From: Myxococcales bacterium
GTDB taxonomy: Bacteria; Myxococcota_A; Polyangia; Polyangiales; Ga0077539
Assembly (NCBI GenBank): GCA_016792845.1
Contig: JAEUKH010000038.1
Location: forward strand, 1 to 64,000
Length of the DNA stretch: 64,000 nt
Reading direction: 5' to 3'
Part shown: positions 17,159-26,604 of the stretch, piece after piece
Layout of the letters: every line of letters starts with the position of its first letter
How positions within the stretch are numbered: position 1 is the stretch's first letter
The notes under the pieces: generated by a model
The model's database searches: none
What the model was told of the DNA's origin: nothing
The model's input: only the letters and a program-made list of their open reading frames with translations
Made by a program: the position numbers and the translations under genes

Positions 17159-19342
17159 ATGAAACACCTCACGCGCCCCCTCCTCGCCCTCGCCCTCGTC
17201 TCGGCCTGCAAGCCCTCTGCGACGGCCCAGACGCCGCCCGACGCCCCCGCGACGGCCTCCGACGCGGGCCCCCGCAACGCCCGCGACGCCTCGACCGGAG
17301 ACGCCAGCGCCGCAGGCGGCGAGGTCAGCGCGCGGCTTGAGAGCTTCGGCTCGGTCGAGGCCCTGCAAGCCTGGTGGCGCGCACACCGCGGCCCGCGCAA
17401 CCGCGGCGGCGGCAACATGAACGGCGACGCCGTCGGAGACGCCTTCGGGTATGGCGGCGTCGGCCTCGGCGGAGGCGGCGCGGGCGAGGGCACCATCGGC
17501 CTCGGCAGCGTCGGCACCATCGGCCACGGCGCGGGCACCGGCACCGGCTCAGGATACGGCTCGGGCGCAGGGGCTCCGCTCGGTCGGAGCGCCGCACCCC
17601 GTCGCGCCACCGGCCCCGCCAACGCCCCCGCCAACGCCCCCGGGACGCGCATCCAGAACAGCCCCGGCGACCCCAACAGCATCACCAACAACCAGGAAGA
17701 GGGCGTCGACGAGGGCGACATCGTGAAGATGCACGGCAACCACCTGGTGATCTTGCGCCGCGGGCGTTTGTTCACCGTGGGCCTCGGCGACGACAGCTTG
17801 CGCCCGATCTCGATGACCGAAGCCTACGGCCGCGGCCGCACCCCCGGCGGCTGGTACGACGAGATGCTCATCGACGGCGACACCGTGGTGGTGATTGGCT
17901 ACAGCTACGCCGCGCAGGCCAGCGAGGTAGGCCTCTTCGACATCAACGCCGAGGGCCAACTTCGCTGGCGCGACACGGTCTTTGTGCGATCGAGCGACTA
18001 CTACTCGTCGCGCAACTACGCGAGCCGCCTCGTCGGTCACCGCCTGGTGATGTACATGCCGGTGCCGCTGCGCGGAGACGCGAGCTCGCTCTCGCTGCCG
18101 GCCGTGCGCCATCGCCCCGAGGGCGACTGGCAGACGGTGCTCAACTTCTCGCGGCTCTACAAGCCCGTTCAGGCCCTCGGCCACGCGCCTGTAATTCACA
18201 CGGTGCTCTCGTGCGATCTCAGCCAGCGCACGTTCGCGTGCGAGGCCGTCGGCGTGGTGGGCCCCACGGGGCGAAATTTCTACGTCTCGGGGCGCGCGGT
18301 GTACCTCTGGGTGGCCGCTCCGCCCGAGACGCTTCGGGGTCGCGGCGCGAACCCTGCGCCCACCCCGGCGACGGTGTATCGCCTCCCGCTCGACTGCTCG
18401 GGCGCGGGCGCGGTGCGGGCCCGGGGCGTGCCGATCGATCAGTTCTCCTTCGACGAGGCGGGCGACCAGCTGCGGGTGCTCTTGCGCGCCGACGGGCAGG
18501 GCGACGGGATGTGGGGCGCTGAGAATTCCTCAGGCGACATGGGCTTTGTGCGCATCGCGACCTCGCGCTTCGGCGACGACGTGCCCGCCATGACCCGCGA
18601 GGCGTACCGCCCGCTGCCCCGCGCCGAGGGCGTTCAGTACGACATGCACAACCGCTTCGTGGGCGACCATGTGATCTACAGCGCGGGTCGCGCGCGCACC
18701 TACGGCCGCAACCGCCCGGCGCCCAACGACAGCGCGAACCCGGTGGTCATCTACGACGCCGCGCACGACCGGGTGACCACGCTGACGGTGCCGCACTCGG
18801 CCGAGCGCATCGAGCCCCTCGGCCGCGACGTGTTGGTGGTGGGCAACCAGGGCACCAGCCTCACCTTCACGGCCATCGCCCTCGACGAGACGCCCGCCCT
18901 CGCGGGCAATCACAGCATCCGCAACGCGGCCCAGGGCGAGAGCCGCTCGCACGGCTTCTTCTTCCGCCCGAGCGGCGACCGCAGCGGCATGTTGGGGCTC
19001 CCGATCACCCGCGGCGACGACTCCGGGACGAGCCTCACCAACGTGTCGAGCGCGGTGCAGTTTCTCACGGTCAACAACCTCCGCTTCGCCGACGGCGGCG
19101 GCCTCGCGAGCCGCAGCGCCAGCGTGTCTGACCACTGCGTCGCGTCGTGCGCCGACTGGTATGGCAACGCGCGCCCGATCTTCTGGGGCGACCGCACCTT
19201 CGCCCTGCTCGGCTACGAGGTCGTCGAGGGCGCCGTCAGCGCCGGTCGGGTGCGCGAGCGGCGGCGTGTGGATGTGTTCCGCGCGCTGCAAGGGCAGCAG
19301 GGCGACCAGCGCCGCAACGCCTTCGACAACGTCGAAGACTGA
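17159..19342 (+). CDS. Beta-propeller lipoprotein (COG4880/PF09826-like)
   Basis: This is a 727-residue exported protein. The signal peptide ends in the lipobox VSAC, so it is probably a lipoprotein. A Pro/Ala/Asp and Gly-rich linker (about 22-165) precedes the motif EGVDEGDIVK, which marks the secreted beta-propeller family. Blade-like strands continue to the end with little Cys content. ATG at 17159 is chosen because it opens the signal peptide; the frame runs upstream without a stop. It lies alone between two identical tRNA-Pro genes on the other strand. Its role is unknown; relatives in archaea and bacteria are surface proteins without assigned function. Confidence 0.85.
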   Translation: MKHLTRPLLALALVSACKPSATAQTPPDAPATASDAGPRNARDASTGDASAAGGEVSARLESFGSVEALQAWWRAHRGPRNRGGGNMNGDAVGDAFGYGGVGLGGGGAGEGTIGLGSVGTIGHGAGTGTGSGYGSGAGAPLGRSAAPRRATGPANAPANAPGTRIQNSPGDPNSITNNQEEGVDEGDIVKMHGNHLVILRRGRLFTVGLGDDSLRPISMTEAYGRGRTPGGWYDEMLIDGDTVVVIGYSYAAQASEVGLFDINAEGQLRWRDTVFVRSSDYYSSRNYASRLVGHRLVMYMPVPLRGDASSLSLPAVRHRPEGDWQTVLNFSRLYKPVQALGHAPVIHTVLSCDLSQRTFACEAVGVVGPTGRNFYVSGRAVYLWVAAPPETLRGRGANPAPTPATVYRLPLDCSGAGAVRARGVPIDQFSFDEAGDQLRVLLRADGQGDGMWGAENSSGDMGFVRIATSRFGDDVPAMTREAYRPLPRAEGVQYDMHNRFVGDHVIYSAGRARTYGRNRPAPNDSANPVVIYDAAHDRVTTLTVPHSAERIEPLGRDVLVVGNQGTSLTFTAIALDETPALAGNHSIRNAAQGESRSHGFFFRPSGDRSGMLGLPITRGDDSGTSLTNVSSAVQFLTVNNLRFADGGGLASRSASVSDHCVASCADWYGNARPIFWGDRTFALLGYEVVEGAVSAGRVRERRRVDVFRALQGQQGDQRRNAFDNVED

Positions 19343-19353
19343 GGCCCAAACGC

Positions 19354-19386
19354 GAGAGCCCCTGAGTGAATCACCCAGAGGCTCTC
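19354..19386. terminator. Hairpin after the propeller gene and after tRNA-Pro copy 2
   Basis: GAGAGCC (19354-19360) pairs with GGCTCTC (19380-19386), with extra CTG/CAG and GTG/CAC pairs inside. A short T-containing tail follows on the plus strand. It lies between the stop of the propeller gene and the 3-prime end of the convergent tRNA, so it could serve both. Confidence 0.6.
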
Positions 19387-19388
19387 TC

Positions 19389-19465
<77 letters not shown>

Positions 19466-19477
19466 AAAGGGACGCGG

Positions 19478-19505
19478 ACTCTACACCCCCCGGCTCCACC
19501 GTCAA
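19478..19505 (-). promoter_or_regulatory. Promoter of tRNA-Pro copy 2
   Basis: On the minus strand TTGACG (19500-19505), a 16-base spacer and TAGAGT (19478-19483) predict a start near 19471, a few bases before the tRNA. The sequence between the boxes is unlike that of copy 1. Confidence 0.55.
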
Positions 19506-19531
19506 GCACAATCGACACCGCCCTCAGCCCC

Positions 19532-22204
19532 TCAGCCCGGCGGGCGACACACCACCTGCGGCACCACCGCGAGGTTGTTACCCTCGTGGCACTCGAGCCG
19601 CGAGCGACCGTCATCGGCCACCACGCGCACATCGAGCGGCGTCTCTTGCGGGGGCGTCGACCAGGTGCATCGCAGCCGCACGCACTCGCCCGGCGCGAGG
19701 GCCCGGGGCGTCATCGACTGACACACACGGGTCGCCCCCATCGCGGCCGGGTCGCGGTCGTAAAAGCCCACCGGGAGCCCGTCAGGCAGCGTGGCCGTGC
19801 CCCGGTTGCAGGCCCGCGCGGTGAGCTCGGCGGCGCCCGAGGCGAGACACACGAAGCCCTCGCCCGCGCTGGTCGCGTCGGGTGAGCGCATGGTCTCGGC
19901 GCTCCCCTGGACGTTGGTGCGAAAGTTGTTGAGCGAGGCCTCGCGCCAGTTGAGGCGCGCCGCCGAGGTGGCAGGGATGCTGGCGTTGTCGCCCACGTTG
20001 GTGACCGAGTAGGCGTGCTGGTTCCAGATCGGGCGCGAGCCCACCCAGCGGTCGGCCACGTCGCTGTACACCCTGATGCCGCGCACGCCGACGGGGCGCG
20101 CCGCGCGACAGGTGAAGCCCGAGCCGGGCGTCCCCGCTGGGGGCGCCGCGCAGACATACGTGCACTCGCTGTTGCTCACCCCTGCATCGGCCCCGCCCGT
20201 CGAGGGCGCGCAGCAATCGCTGTCTTGGAGGCACCGGCAGAAGCCCTCAAGGCACACCCCCGAGGGGCAATCGTTGGCGCTCGCGCAGCGAATGCCCGCG
20301 AACTGAACGTCGACCCCCCGCGGCCCCGTGCCCGGGCACGCGATGCCCGTCGTGGTCGAGCCGCAGTTGAAGTTCGACCCCACCACGAGCTCGGCCCTGA
20401 GGTCGCCGTCGACGTCGGCCACCACAGGGTTCTCGTACCAGGTGCACGACGAGTGATGCTGCGAGAAGAGCACCGTGCCCGTGCGGCCGTCGTAAACCCG
20501 CGCGAAGCACTCGTCGGCGTACACCGCCTCGACCCGGCCGTCGCCCTCGAAGTCAAAGCTCGTGCTGCCCGTCACGTTGCTGCTCGCGTCTTGTGAGGGG
20601 CGCGACCAGAGCACCCCCGTGCGCGCCGTCGCATCGCAGCGCCCGCCGAGCCGCGCCACCGTCGCCACCGGCGCACAATCGGGGTCAAACACCGTGTAAG
20701 CCTGAGCCCCCGCGGCGGCGATCTCGGGGAAGCCGTCTCCGTCGAAGTCAGCCACCGTGGGCGTGCCGCCGGTGCCGCCGCCCGGCAAGGCGATGGGGCC
20801 GAACACCGTGCGCCCGTCGAGGGTGTCGATGCGCACATGCCCCGCGCTCACGACGGCCACCTCGGGGATGCGCGGGTCGCGCACCAGATTGCTCGTGTAC
20901 GCCCCAAAATTCGCGATCGCGGGGTGCCCCTCGCCGCAGCCGGCGACGGCGCAATCTGTGCGGGCGTACCAGCTCTCGCGCGACCAGGTCTGCATGGTGC
21001 GATTCCACGCGTAGACCCCGCTGCCGGTGACGAGCTCGACCTCGCCGTCTTCGTCGACATCGGCCACGACGCTGAACCCGCCGGCCGAATACCCGCGCAC
21101 CGTCGGCACCACCGAATCGCCGCCTCGGTACGCGCCGGTGCGCCCGTCGTAGACCGCCCCGTGCCGCAGCACCTCCGCGAAGCCGTCGTCGTCGAGGTCG
21201 ACCAGGCTCGGCCCCGCCCAACCGCCGCCCGTGGGGTTGTCGGGCATCCCGTTGCGGGTCGAGCGCCAATACACCACCCAACGCCCGCGCCCCGCGCCCC
21301 CGTCTGCGCTCGCCCCGTCTGCGCTCGCCGCGTCGACCGCGCCGCCGTCGTCGAGCCCGCCGTCGCCCGCGGCGCCGCGCTCATACCGAAACGCCACGAG
21401 GCCGCCTCCGGCCTTGAAGGCTACGATTTCAGGCACGCCGTCGTTGTCGAGGTCGCCCACCGCGGGCGGCGACGAGTGCGACACGAGCTGCGCGGTGAGG
21501 TTGTCTTGCAGCGCGCAGGTGCGGCCGTCGAGCACGCGAATCAGCCCCGTAGGGAGCTCGCTCGACCCGTCGCTGCCGTCGTCGAAGACCGCGATGATCG
21601 AGGGCCTCTGCGGGTCGTCAGGGGCGCGGTACACCCGCAGGTCGGCCACCATCGGCGTCGACAGCACATGCAAATGCCCGGGGTAGGGGTCGCCCGTCGG
21701 AGCCTCCGAGAAGCGACACTGAACCGCGGGCGCGAACACCCCAGGCCGCACCTCGCGGGTGCACGCCGTGTCGGTCTCGCCGTCGCGGTACGGCACGCAG
21801 CGGTTGAGCCCCGCGACGCACCGCGTGTCGTTGCTGCAATCGTTGACCCCCTGGCAGGGCCCGCGGTCGGCCAGACAGAGGCCGTCGACGCACACGCTCC
21901 CGGCCGCACACGGCGCGCTCATCGAGCACCGCGAGGCGCCCTGGTCGGTGCTCACCGCGGGGTGGTCGATCGCCCCGTCGCCCGGCACATCGAGGCCCCC
22001 GACGTCGCGCACCGCAGGGAGATCAAAACCGAGCCCCGCGTCAATGTTCACACTGTCAACATTCGCAGCATCGACGCGGTCGCGGGGCACGTCGAGGGGC
22101 TCGAAGGGGCCGCTGTCGACCACCGTCGCAGGAGGCTCGCTCGCGCAGGCCCCGACGAGCAACGCGCAGACCCACGCCCCACGGGCAACGGCAGTCATTC
22201 TCAT
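19532..22204 (-). CDS. FG-GAP/VCBS-repeat lipoprotein
   Basis: This large exported protein has 890 residues from ATG 22204. The signal peptide ends in the lipobox VGAC. An Asp/Val-rich linker and a Cys-rich EGF-like part (CSMSAPCAAGSVCVDGLCL) follow. Then come about six calcium-type FG-GAP blades, seen as DLDNDGVPE, DLDDDGFAE, DVDEDGEVE, DFDGDGFPE and DVDGDLRAE. A second Cys-rich part (about 650-720) and a C-terminal Ig-like module end the chain. It probably sits on the outer surface and may bind partners or calcium. A second ATG at 22198 is also possible. It is monocistronic as far as seen, and the nearest gene upstream is the FHA kinase, 66 bp away on the same strand. Confidence 0.82.
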   Translation of the reverse strand: MRMTAVARGAWVCALLVGACASEPPATVVDSGPFEPLDVPRDRVDAANVDSVNIDAGLGFDLPAVRDVGGLDVPGDGAIDHPAVSTDQGASRCSMSAPCAAGSVCVDGLCLADRGPCQGVNDCSNDTRCVAGLNRCVPYRDGETDTACTREVRPGVFAPAVQCRFSEAPTGDPYPGHLHVLSTPMVADLRVYRAPDDPQRPSIIAVFDDGSDGSSELPTGLIRVLDGRTCALQDNLTAQLVSHSSPPAVGDLDNDGVPEIVAFKAGGGLVAFRYERGAAGDGGLDDGGAVDAASADGASADGGAGRGRWVVYWRSTRNGMPDNPTGGGWAGPSLVDLDDDGFAEVLRHGAVYDGRTGAYRGGDSVVPTVRGYSAGGFSVVADVDEDGEVELVTGSGVYAWNRTMQTWSRESWYARTDCAVAGCGEGHPAIANFGAYTSNLVRDPRIPEVAVVSAGHVRIDTLDGRTVFGPIALPGGGTGGTPTVADFDGDGFPEIAAAGAQAYTVFDPDCAPVATVARLGGRCDATARTGVLWSRPSQDASSNVTGSTSFDFEGDGRVEAVYADECFARVYDGRTGTVLFSQHHSSCTWYENPVVADVDGDLRAELVVGSNFNCGSTTTGIACPGTGPRGVDVQFAGIRCASANDCPSGVCLEGFCRCLQDSDCCAPSTGGADAGVSNSECTYVCAAPPAGTPGSGFTCRAARPVGVRGIRVYSDVADRWVGSRPIWNQHAYSVTNVGDNASIPATSAARLNWREASLNNFRTNVQGSAETMRSPDATSAGEGFVCLASGAAELTARACNRGTATLPDGLPVGFYDRDPAAMGATRVCQSMTPRALAPGECVRLRCTWSTPPQETPLDVRVVADDGRSRLECHEGNNLAVVPQVVCRPPG

Positions 22205-22270
22205 CGCCCGCGAGTGTACCCCAGACGCTTGCCAGGGATCACCCCCAGAGCGCACCGGGCGCACCGGGCG

Positions 22271-23824
22271 CTAGGCGCCGTCGTCGCGTACGGCCACCGT
22301 CCACCAGGTGTCGCCGATCGACCAGCGCTGGCCGTCTTCGAGGTCGACCGGGTCGTCGTCGTCGAGGCAGGCCACGAGGCGCCCCGCGCGGGCGCGCACA
22401 CGCAGCGTCGCAGCCCCCGGGCGCTGGGCCCCGAGCGAGACCGCATGGGCGTCGCCGTACCCGACGGTGGCTTCGAGCAGCACGAGCACATGCGCGAGGC
22501 CCTCGCCGTGCCGATCGACCCGCTGGAGCCTCGCCCACGCGGGCAGCGCGCCGGCCTCGGTGACGCTCTGCTCGAAGACGAAGCGCACATGCGGACCGAG
22601 CGCGATCTCGTCGCCGTGATGCAGCGCCACCCCCTCGCCCTTGGGGTCGAGCCTGTGGCCGTTCACGGTGGTGCCCGAGGCGCTGTCGAGGTCGCTCAAG
22701 CGCCCGACGCCGCCCTTCCACCAGAGGCGCGCGTGGCGGCGCGAGACGCTGCGCATCCGGCGATCGTTCTCGGGGTCCGGCGGGAGGCACCGCACCACGA
22801 CGTGCCCCGTCCGGCCCAAGACCACCGTCGGGGCCGAGAGAAGCTGGAGGGGCCCTAAGCCTCCGTCTGAGACGAGCTCGGCGCGCATCACCGCCGCGAT
22901 GCCGACGTTGTCCATCGGGCTGAGGAGCGTCGGCGGCGGCGCCAGCGCCCAACCGCTCGCGGCCATGAGGGCGTCGCGCATCGCGTCGGCGCTCTCGAAG
23001 CGCGCGCTCGCCTTCTTTTCAAGCGCTTTTGAGATCACCGGGGCGAGCCTCCGCGCCGCGTCTGAGAGCCCCTCGGGCAAGCCCGGCGGCGCATCGAAGA
23101 GATGCATCCGACAGATCTCTCGGAGCGAATCAGCCCCGAAGGGCACCGTGCCGGTGAGCATCTCGTAGAGCAAGACGCCCACCGCGTAGAGGTCTGCGCG
23201 ATGGTCGAGGTCGGCGCCGCTCCACTGCTCGGGGGCCATGTACTCGGGCGTGCCCATCACCACACCTTGGGCCGTCCGGAGGTGGACCGAGCCCTCAAGG
23301 CTCTCATCGAGGATCTTCGCCAGACCGAAATCGGTGAGCCGCGCGACCTCGCCCACCGGGTCGTCTGCGGCCCCCGCGAGGAGCACGTTCTCAGGCTTGA
23401 CGTCGCGATGAAGGATGCCCCGCCCGTGCGCCTCAGAGAGGGCCGAGAGCACTTCAAGAGCCCAGAACACAGCCTGTTGGGGGGTGATGGCCCCGGCCAC
23501 CAGGGCCTCGTCGAGCCCCCGCCCGAGCACCGCCTCGGTGACGAGGTACCGGGTGCCGTCGTCGAGCTTGCCCACGTCGAAGACCCGCACCGTGAAGGGC
23601 GAGGTCAGCGCCGCGGCGGCCCGGGCCTCGCGAGAAAATCGCGCCGTGATGCTGGGGTCTTTGACGCGCTCGGGGTGCAAAATGCAGAGCGCCACCTGGC
23701 GATGGGCGAGGCGATCCCAGGCCAGAAAGACCTCTTTTACCGCGCCGCTCCCGAGCAGGCGTACGACCTGGTAGCGCCCCGCGACGAGGGTGCCGGTGTC
23801 GAGCTTCAGCATCGGGTCGACCAT
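22271..23824 (-). CDS. Ser/Thr kinase with WNK-like lysine swap and C-terminal FHA domain
   Basis: This is a Hanks-type kinase (about residues 16-290) followed by an FHA domain (about 370-480), 517 residues from ATG 23824. The catalytic loop HRDVKPEN (D141), DFG (D165) and APEQ are intact. The glycine loop reads GSGAVKEVF, with Lys (K30) where the third Gly normally is, and the beta-3 motif reads VALC, with Cys (C47) where the ATP-binding Lys should be. This is the arrangement of animal WNK kinases, where the beta-2 lysine takes over. The FHA part shows SRRHARL and GTTVNG, so it should bind phosphothreonine. No transmembrane helix is seen. ATG 23812 is an alternative start. It diverges from a lipid-kinase-like gene 55 bp away. 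Confidence 0.85.
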   Translation of the reverse strand: MVDPMLKLDTGTLVAGRYQVVRLLGSGAVKEVFLAWDRLAHRQVALCILHPERVKDPSITARFSREARAAAALTSPFTVRVFDVGKLDDGTRYLVTEAVLGRGLDEALVAGAITPQQAVFWALEVLSALSEAHGRGILHRDVKPENVLLAGAADDPVGEVARLTDFGLAKILDESLEGSVHLRTAQGVVMGTPEYMAPEQWSGADLDHRADLYAVGVLLYEMLTGTVPFGADSLREICRMHLFDAPPGLPEGLSDAARRLAPVISKALEKKASARFESADAMRDALMAASGWALAPPPTLLSPMDNVGIAAVMRAELVSDGGLGPLQLLSAPTVVLGRTGHVVVRCLPPDPENDRRMRSVSRRHARLWWKGGVGRLSDLDSASGTTVNGHRLDPKGEGVALHHGDEIALGPHVRFVFEQSVTEAGALPAWARLQRVDRHGEGLAHVLVLLEATVGYGDAHAVSLGAQRPGAATLRVRARAGRLVACLDDDDPVDLEDGQRWSIGDTWWTVAVRDDGA

Positions 23825-23879
23825 ACACCCACGCGCCGCGTCGTTGACGCCGGGCGAGAGTGCTTGTAGGCCGAGGGCA

Positions 23880-24806
23880 ATGACCTCAGCCGTGACCCCC
23901 GCTGCCCTGCAAGCCGAAGGTATCGCCATCGCTGAAGAGCTCAAGCTGCTCCTCGCCGACGCTGAAGACTCTGCGTGGGGCGCCCGCTTCGAGGCGCTCC
24001 GCACCCGGCTCCAGCAGTCGGCGCGCGACGCCGAGCGCACGATGGAGCCGCGGCTGAAGGTCTACCGCGAGCGCCTCGGTCAGCTCGCGAGCGCTGTCGA
24101 GGTGTGGCAGGCCTCGCCCGCGCGCACCTGGGAGGCCTTCCGCCGCGAGGTTCAGCCCGCCGTCGAGGCGCTGAACGCGAGCTTGAAAGAGCTGCCGTCG
24201 CGCCCCTCGAACGCGCGCCGCATGGTGTTTCACGTCTTGATGGGCCTCGGCTGTACGGCGCTCGTGTACGCCATCCCGTGGCGCTGGCTGCTCATCGCGT
24301 GCCCCTTCACCATGGCGCTCTTCGCCTGGGGCAGCGAGATCTCGCGGGCCCGCTCGCCGCAGATCAACAAGACCCTCATGCGCTACTTCGGCCCCATCGC
24401 CCACGCCCACGAGTGGAAGCGTGTGAACTCGGCCACCTGGTATGTCACCGCGCTCTTGATCCTCGCGAGCTTTTACCCCCTCACGAGCTGCGCCCTCGCC
24501 GTGCTCACCCTCGGCCTCGGCGACCCCGCCGCCGCCCTCGTCGGTCGCCGTTGGGGCAAGACCCGCCTCCGCTCGGGGCGCTCCCTCGAAGGCACCCTCG
24601 CCTTCGTCGCGGTGGCCACGCTGGCGTGCTTCGCCTTGCTCGTCGGCCACGCCCACCTCGGCGCGAAGACGGCCCTGGTGGTGGCCCTGGTGGCGGGCGT
24701 CTCGGGCGCCATCGCCGAGGTCTTCTCGACCCGCGTCGATGACAACTTCAGCATCCCGCTGAGCGTCGGCACGGCCACCGCGCTGGCCCTGTGGCTGTTG
24801 AAGTGA
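23880..24806 (+). CDS. DGK1/VTE5/SEC59-like membrane kinase (CTP-dependent lipid kinase family)
   Basis: The 308-residue protein has an N-terminal helical, non-membrane part of about 120 residues, then six or so membrane helices. The C-terminal half matches the phytol, dolichol and diacylglycerol kinase family: GLGDPAAALVGRRWGK is the conserved motif, followed by SLEGTLAF and a EVFSTRVDDNFSIPL segment. Members phosphorylate polyprenols or diacylglycerol, usually with CTP. The N-terminal extension is not typical. ATG at 23880 sits 55 bp from the divergent kinase, so regulation could be shared. Substrate unknown; a role in membrane lipid recycling is inference. Confidence 0.78.
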   Translation: MTSAVTPAALQAEGIAIAEELKLLLADAEDSAWGARFEALRTRLQQSARDAERTMEPRLKVYRERLGQLASAVEVWQASPARTWEAFRREVQPAVEALNASLKELPSRPSNARRMVFHVLMGLGCTALVYAIPWRWLLIACPFTMALFAWGSEISRARSPQINKTLMRYFGPIAHAHEWKRVNSATWYVTALLILASFYPLTSCALAVLTLGLGDPAAALVGRRWGKTRLRSGRSLEGTLAFVAVATLACFALLVGHAHLGAKTALVVALVAGVSGAIAEVFSTRVDDNFSIPLSVGTATALALWLLK

Positions 24807-24822
24807 GCCTCCTCGGCGGCGC

Positions 24823-26604
24823 TCAGCGATTGCGGCGCCGCAAGACCCCGACGATGAGCTGCTGCACCTCGGGCCCCTCTTGGGCGAGCGCGTTCTGAAG
24901 CGCCTGCTGGGTCTCGACGGCCTCGGCCCGCACCAACAGATCGGTCGCGTGCTGGCGCTCTTCGGGCGAGCCGTGCAAGAGCACCCCGAGGAGGTACTCG
25001 ACCGCTTCGAGCGAGGGGATCTTGCCGATGCTGCCGAGCGCGGCCTGACGGATCGTCGCGTCGGCGGAGTCACGGTGGAGCCGCGAGAGCGGGTCAAACG
25101 CATGCGGGAAGTGAAGCGCCGCGATGGCATCCATCGAGGCCACCCGCACCGTGCTCTCGCTGTCGGCCACGCCCTTGAAGACGATCGAGAAGGTGCGCTT
25201 GAAGAACAGCGTGCGCGCGGCCCGCAAGGCCGACACCTTCACCTCGACCCGGCCCCGCTCGTAGAGCGCCTCTAGCGGCGCGAGCACCTGGTAGATTTGA
25301 ACCTGCCCGAGCGCCTCGGCGAGCTGCGCCATCGTCGCGGGGTGATTCGGCTCCCGCGCGATGAGCGGGATGAGCCGCGCCAAGAGCGCCTTGCGTCGCA
25401 CGAAATCGGGGTGCGTGGTCTCAAGCAAGATCTCGCCGCAGGCCTCGACGGCGTCGCCGCGCTCCTCCCACTCGACGACGTCGGCGTTCCAAATATCAGG
25501 GTACACGACGGGGGTCTTGAGATACTCGGGGAGCGCCGCCGGCCGCGACTCCTCATCGGCCGCGCTGGCGTACCGCTCGGCGAGGCGCTTGTACCGCGCC
25601 CCCCGCTTCTCGTCGGCCCCCGGCAGCGCCGCCAGGGCCGAGAAGACCCCCACCGCGCGCCCGTGCAAGCCCACCGCGCTGTAGGCCCCCACCGAGGCCA
25701 GGAGCGCGTTCTCGGCCAGCTCGACCGCCCCGCCCTGCTGGGTGAGCTGCTCGGCGGCCTTGCGCCACGCCTCGGCCTCTCGCACCCTGATCCGCGGGTG
25801 AAAGGGCATCCCGAGGCCCCGCGCGTAGTCAGCCGCCTCGTGCAGAATGGTCGCGACGGCGTGAAACTCTTTGGCCCGGTCGGCCCGGGCGAGAAAATCT
25901 TCGTAGTATTGAAGCGCGTAGTACTTAAGATGATCCTCTTTGAGGATCCGAATGCAGTTGAGATAGCCTTCGGCCAGGTTCTCGAAGCTGCCGGTCTCAG
26001 ACCCGAGGGTCAAGAGCACCTGAAAGCAGTCAAAGGCGCGCTCCCTCAGGCCCCGCGCTTCGAGCAGATCGGCCGCCTCTTCGAGGAGCCGCGTCGCCTT
26101 CACCCGACAACGGTGCGAGGCCGGGGCGTCGCCGAGCTCGGCCAGCACGCGCCCGAGGTTGAAGCTCACCAGGGCCGCGGTGTACGGGTCTTCGCGGAGC
26201 GCCGGGTCGGCGGCGACGTCCTCCCAAAGCGCGCGCGCCTCTGGGTACTTCCGCGCGCGCTCGTAGGCCACCGCGGCGTGGGCGGGCCAGCGCGCCTCGA
26301 CGTACTGCTGCGCCGCTACGGCGAACTGGTTGTCGAGCCACGCAGCGCGGGCGCGGTCGCGCGGGTCGAGCCCCGGGAGGTTGTACACCCGTCGGGTCTC
26401 TTTTAAGTACAACCACACCGTCGCCGCGGCGCGCACGAGCCCCGCGTGCTCAAGGCCCTCGCCCATCACCCGCAAGATCTCGTCGTACTCGCGCGCCGGC
26501 AGGTGGGTCTGCCCCGCGACATTGAAGAGAATCGAGACGGCGTTGTGCGGTTGATTCGCGCGAATCGCGGCCCGCGCCCGGGCGACGGCCTCATCGTTGA
26601 GCAT
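24823..26604 (-). CDS. TPR-like and HEAT-repeat protein
   Basis: This 593-residue soluble helical protein has an N-terminal three quarters that looks like TPR or solenoid helices (AAVAYERARKYPEARALWEDVA, with similar blocks following). The last 170 residues are HEAT-type (EALGQVQIYQVLAPLEALYERG, DSADATIRQAALGSIGKIPS). Such proteins are scaffolds, so I cannot name a partner. It starts 14 bp inside the end of the upstream VWA gene, which indicates translational coupling, and the pair probably acts together. It ends 16 bp from the convergent lipid-kinase-like gene. Confidence 0.75.
   Translation of the reverse strand: MLNDEAVARARAAIRANQPHNAVSILFNVAGQTHLPAREYDEILRVMGEGLEHAGLVRAAATVWLYLKETRRVYNLPGLDPRDRARAAWLDNQFAVAAQQYVEARWPAHAAVAYERARKYPEARALWEDVAADPALREDPYTAALVSFNLGRVLAELGDAPASHRCRVKATRLLEEAADLLEARGLRERAFDCFQVLLTLGSETGSFENLAEGYLNCIRILKEDHLKYYALQYYEDFLARADRAKEFHAVATILHEAADYARGLGMPFHPRIRVREAEAWRKAAEQLTQQGGAVELAENALLASVGAYSAVGLHGRAVGVFSALAALPGADEKRGARYKRLAERYASAADEESRPAALPEYLKTPVVYPDIWNADVVEWEERGDAVEACGEILLETTHPDFVRRKALLARLIPLIAREPNHPATMAQLAEALGQVQIYQVLAPLEALYERGRVEVKVSALRAARTLFFKRTFSIVFKGVADSESTVRVASMDAIAALHFPHAFDPLSRLHRDSADATIRQAALGSIGKIPSLEAVEYLLGVLLHGSPEERQHATDLLVRAEAVETQQALQNALAQEGPEVQQLIVGVLRRRNR

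Noticed and set aside
20837..22858. 673-residue plus-strand frame
   Set aside because: Antisense to the FG-GAP lipoprotein and the FHA kinase, spanning both; no motif is recognisable.
23844..23872. Promoter with TTGACG for the lipid-kinase-like gene
   Set aside because: The minus 10 box (TAGGCC) is poor and would make the message leaderless; not strong enough to annotate.
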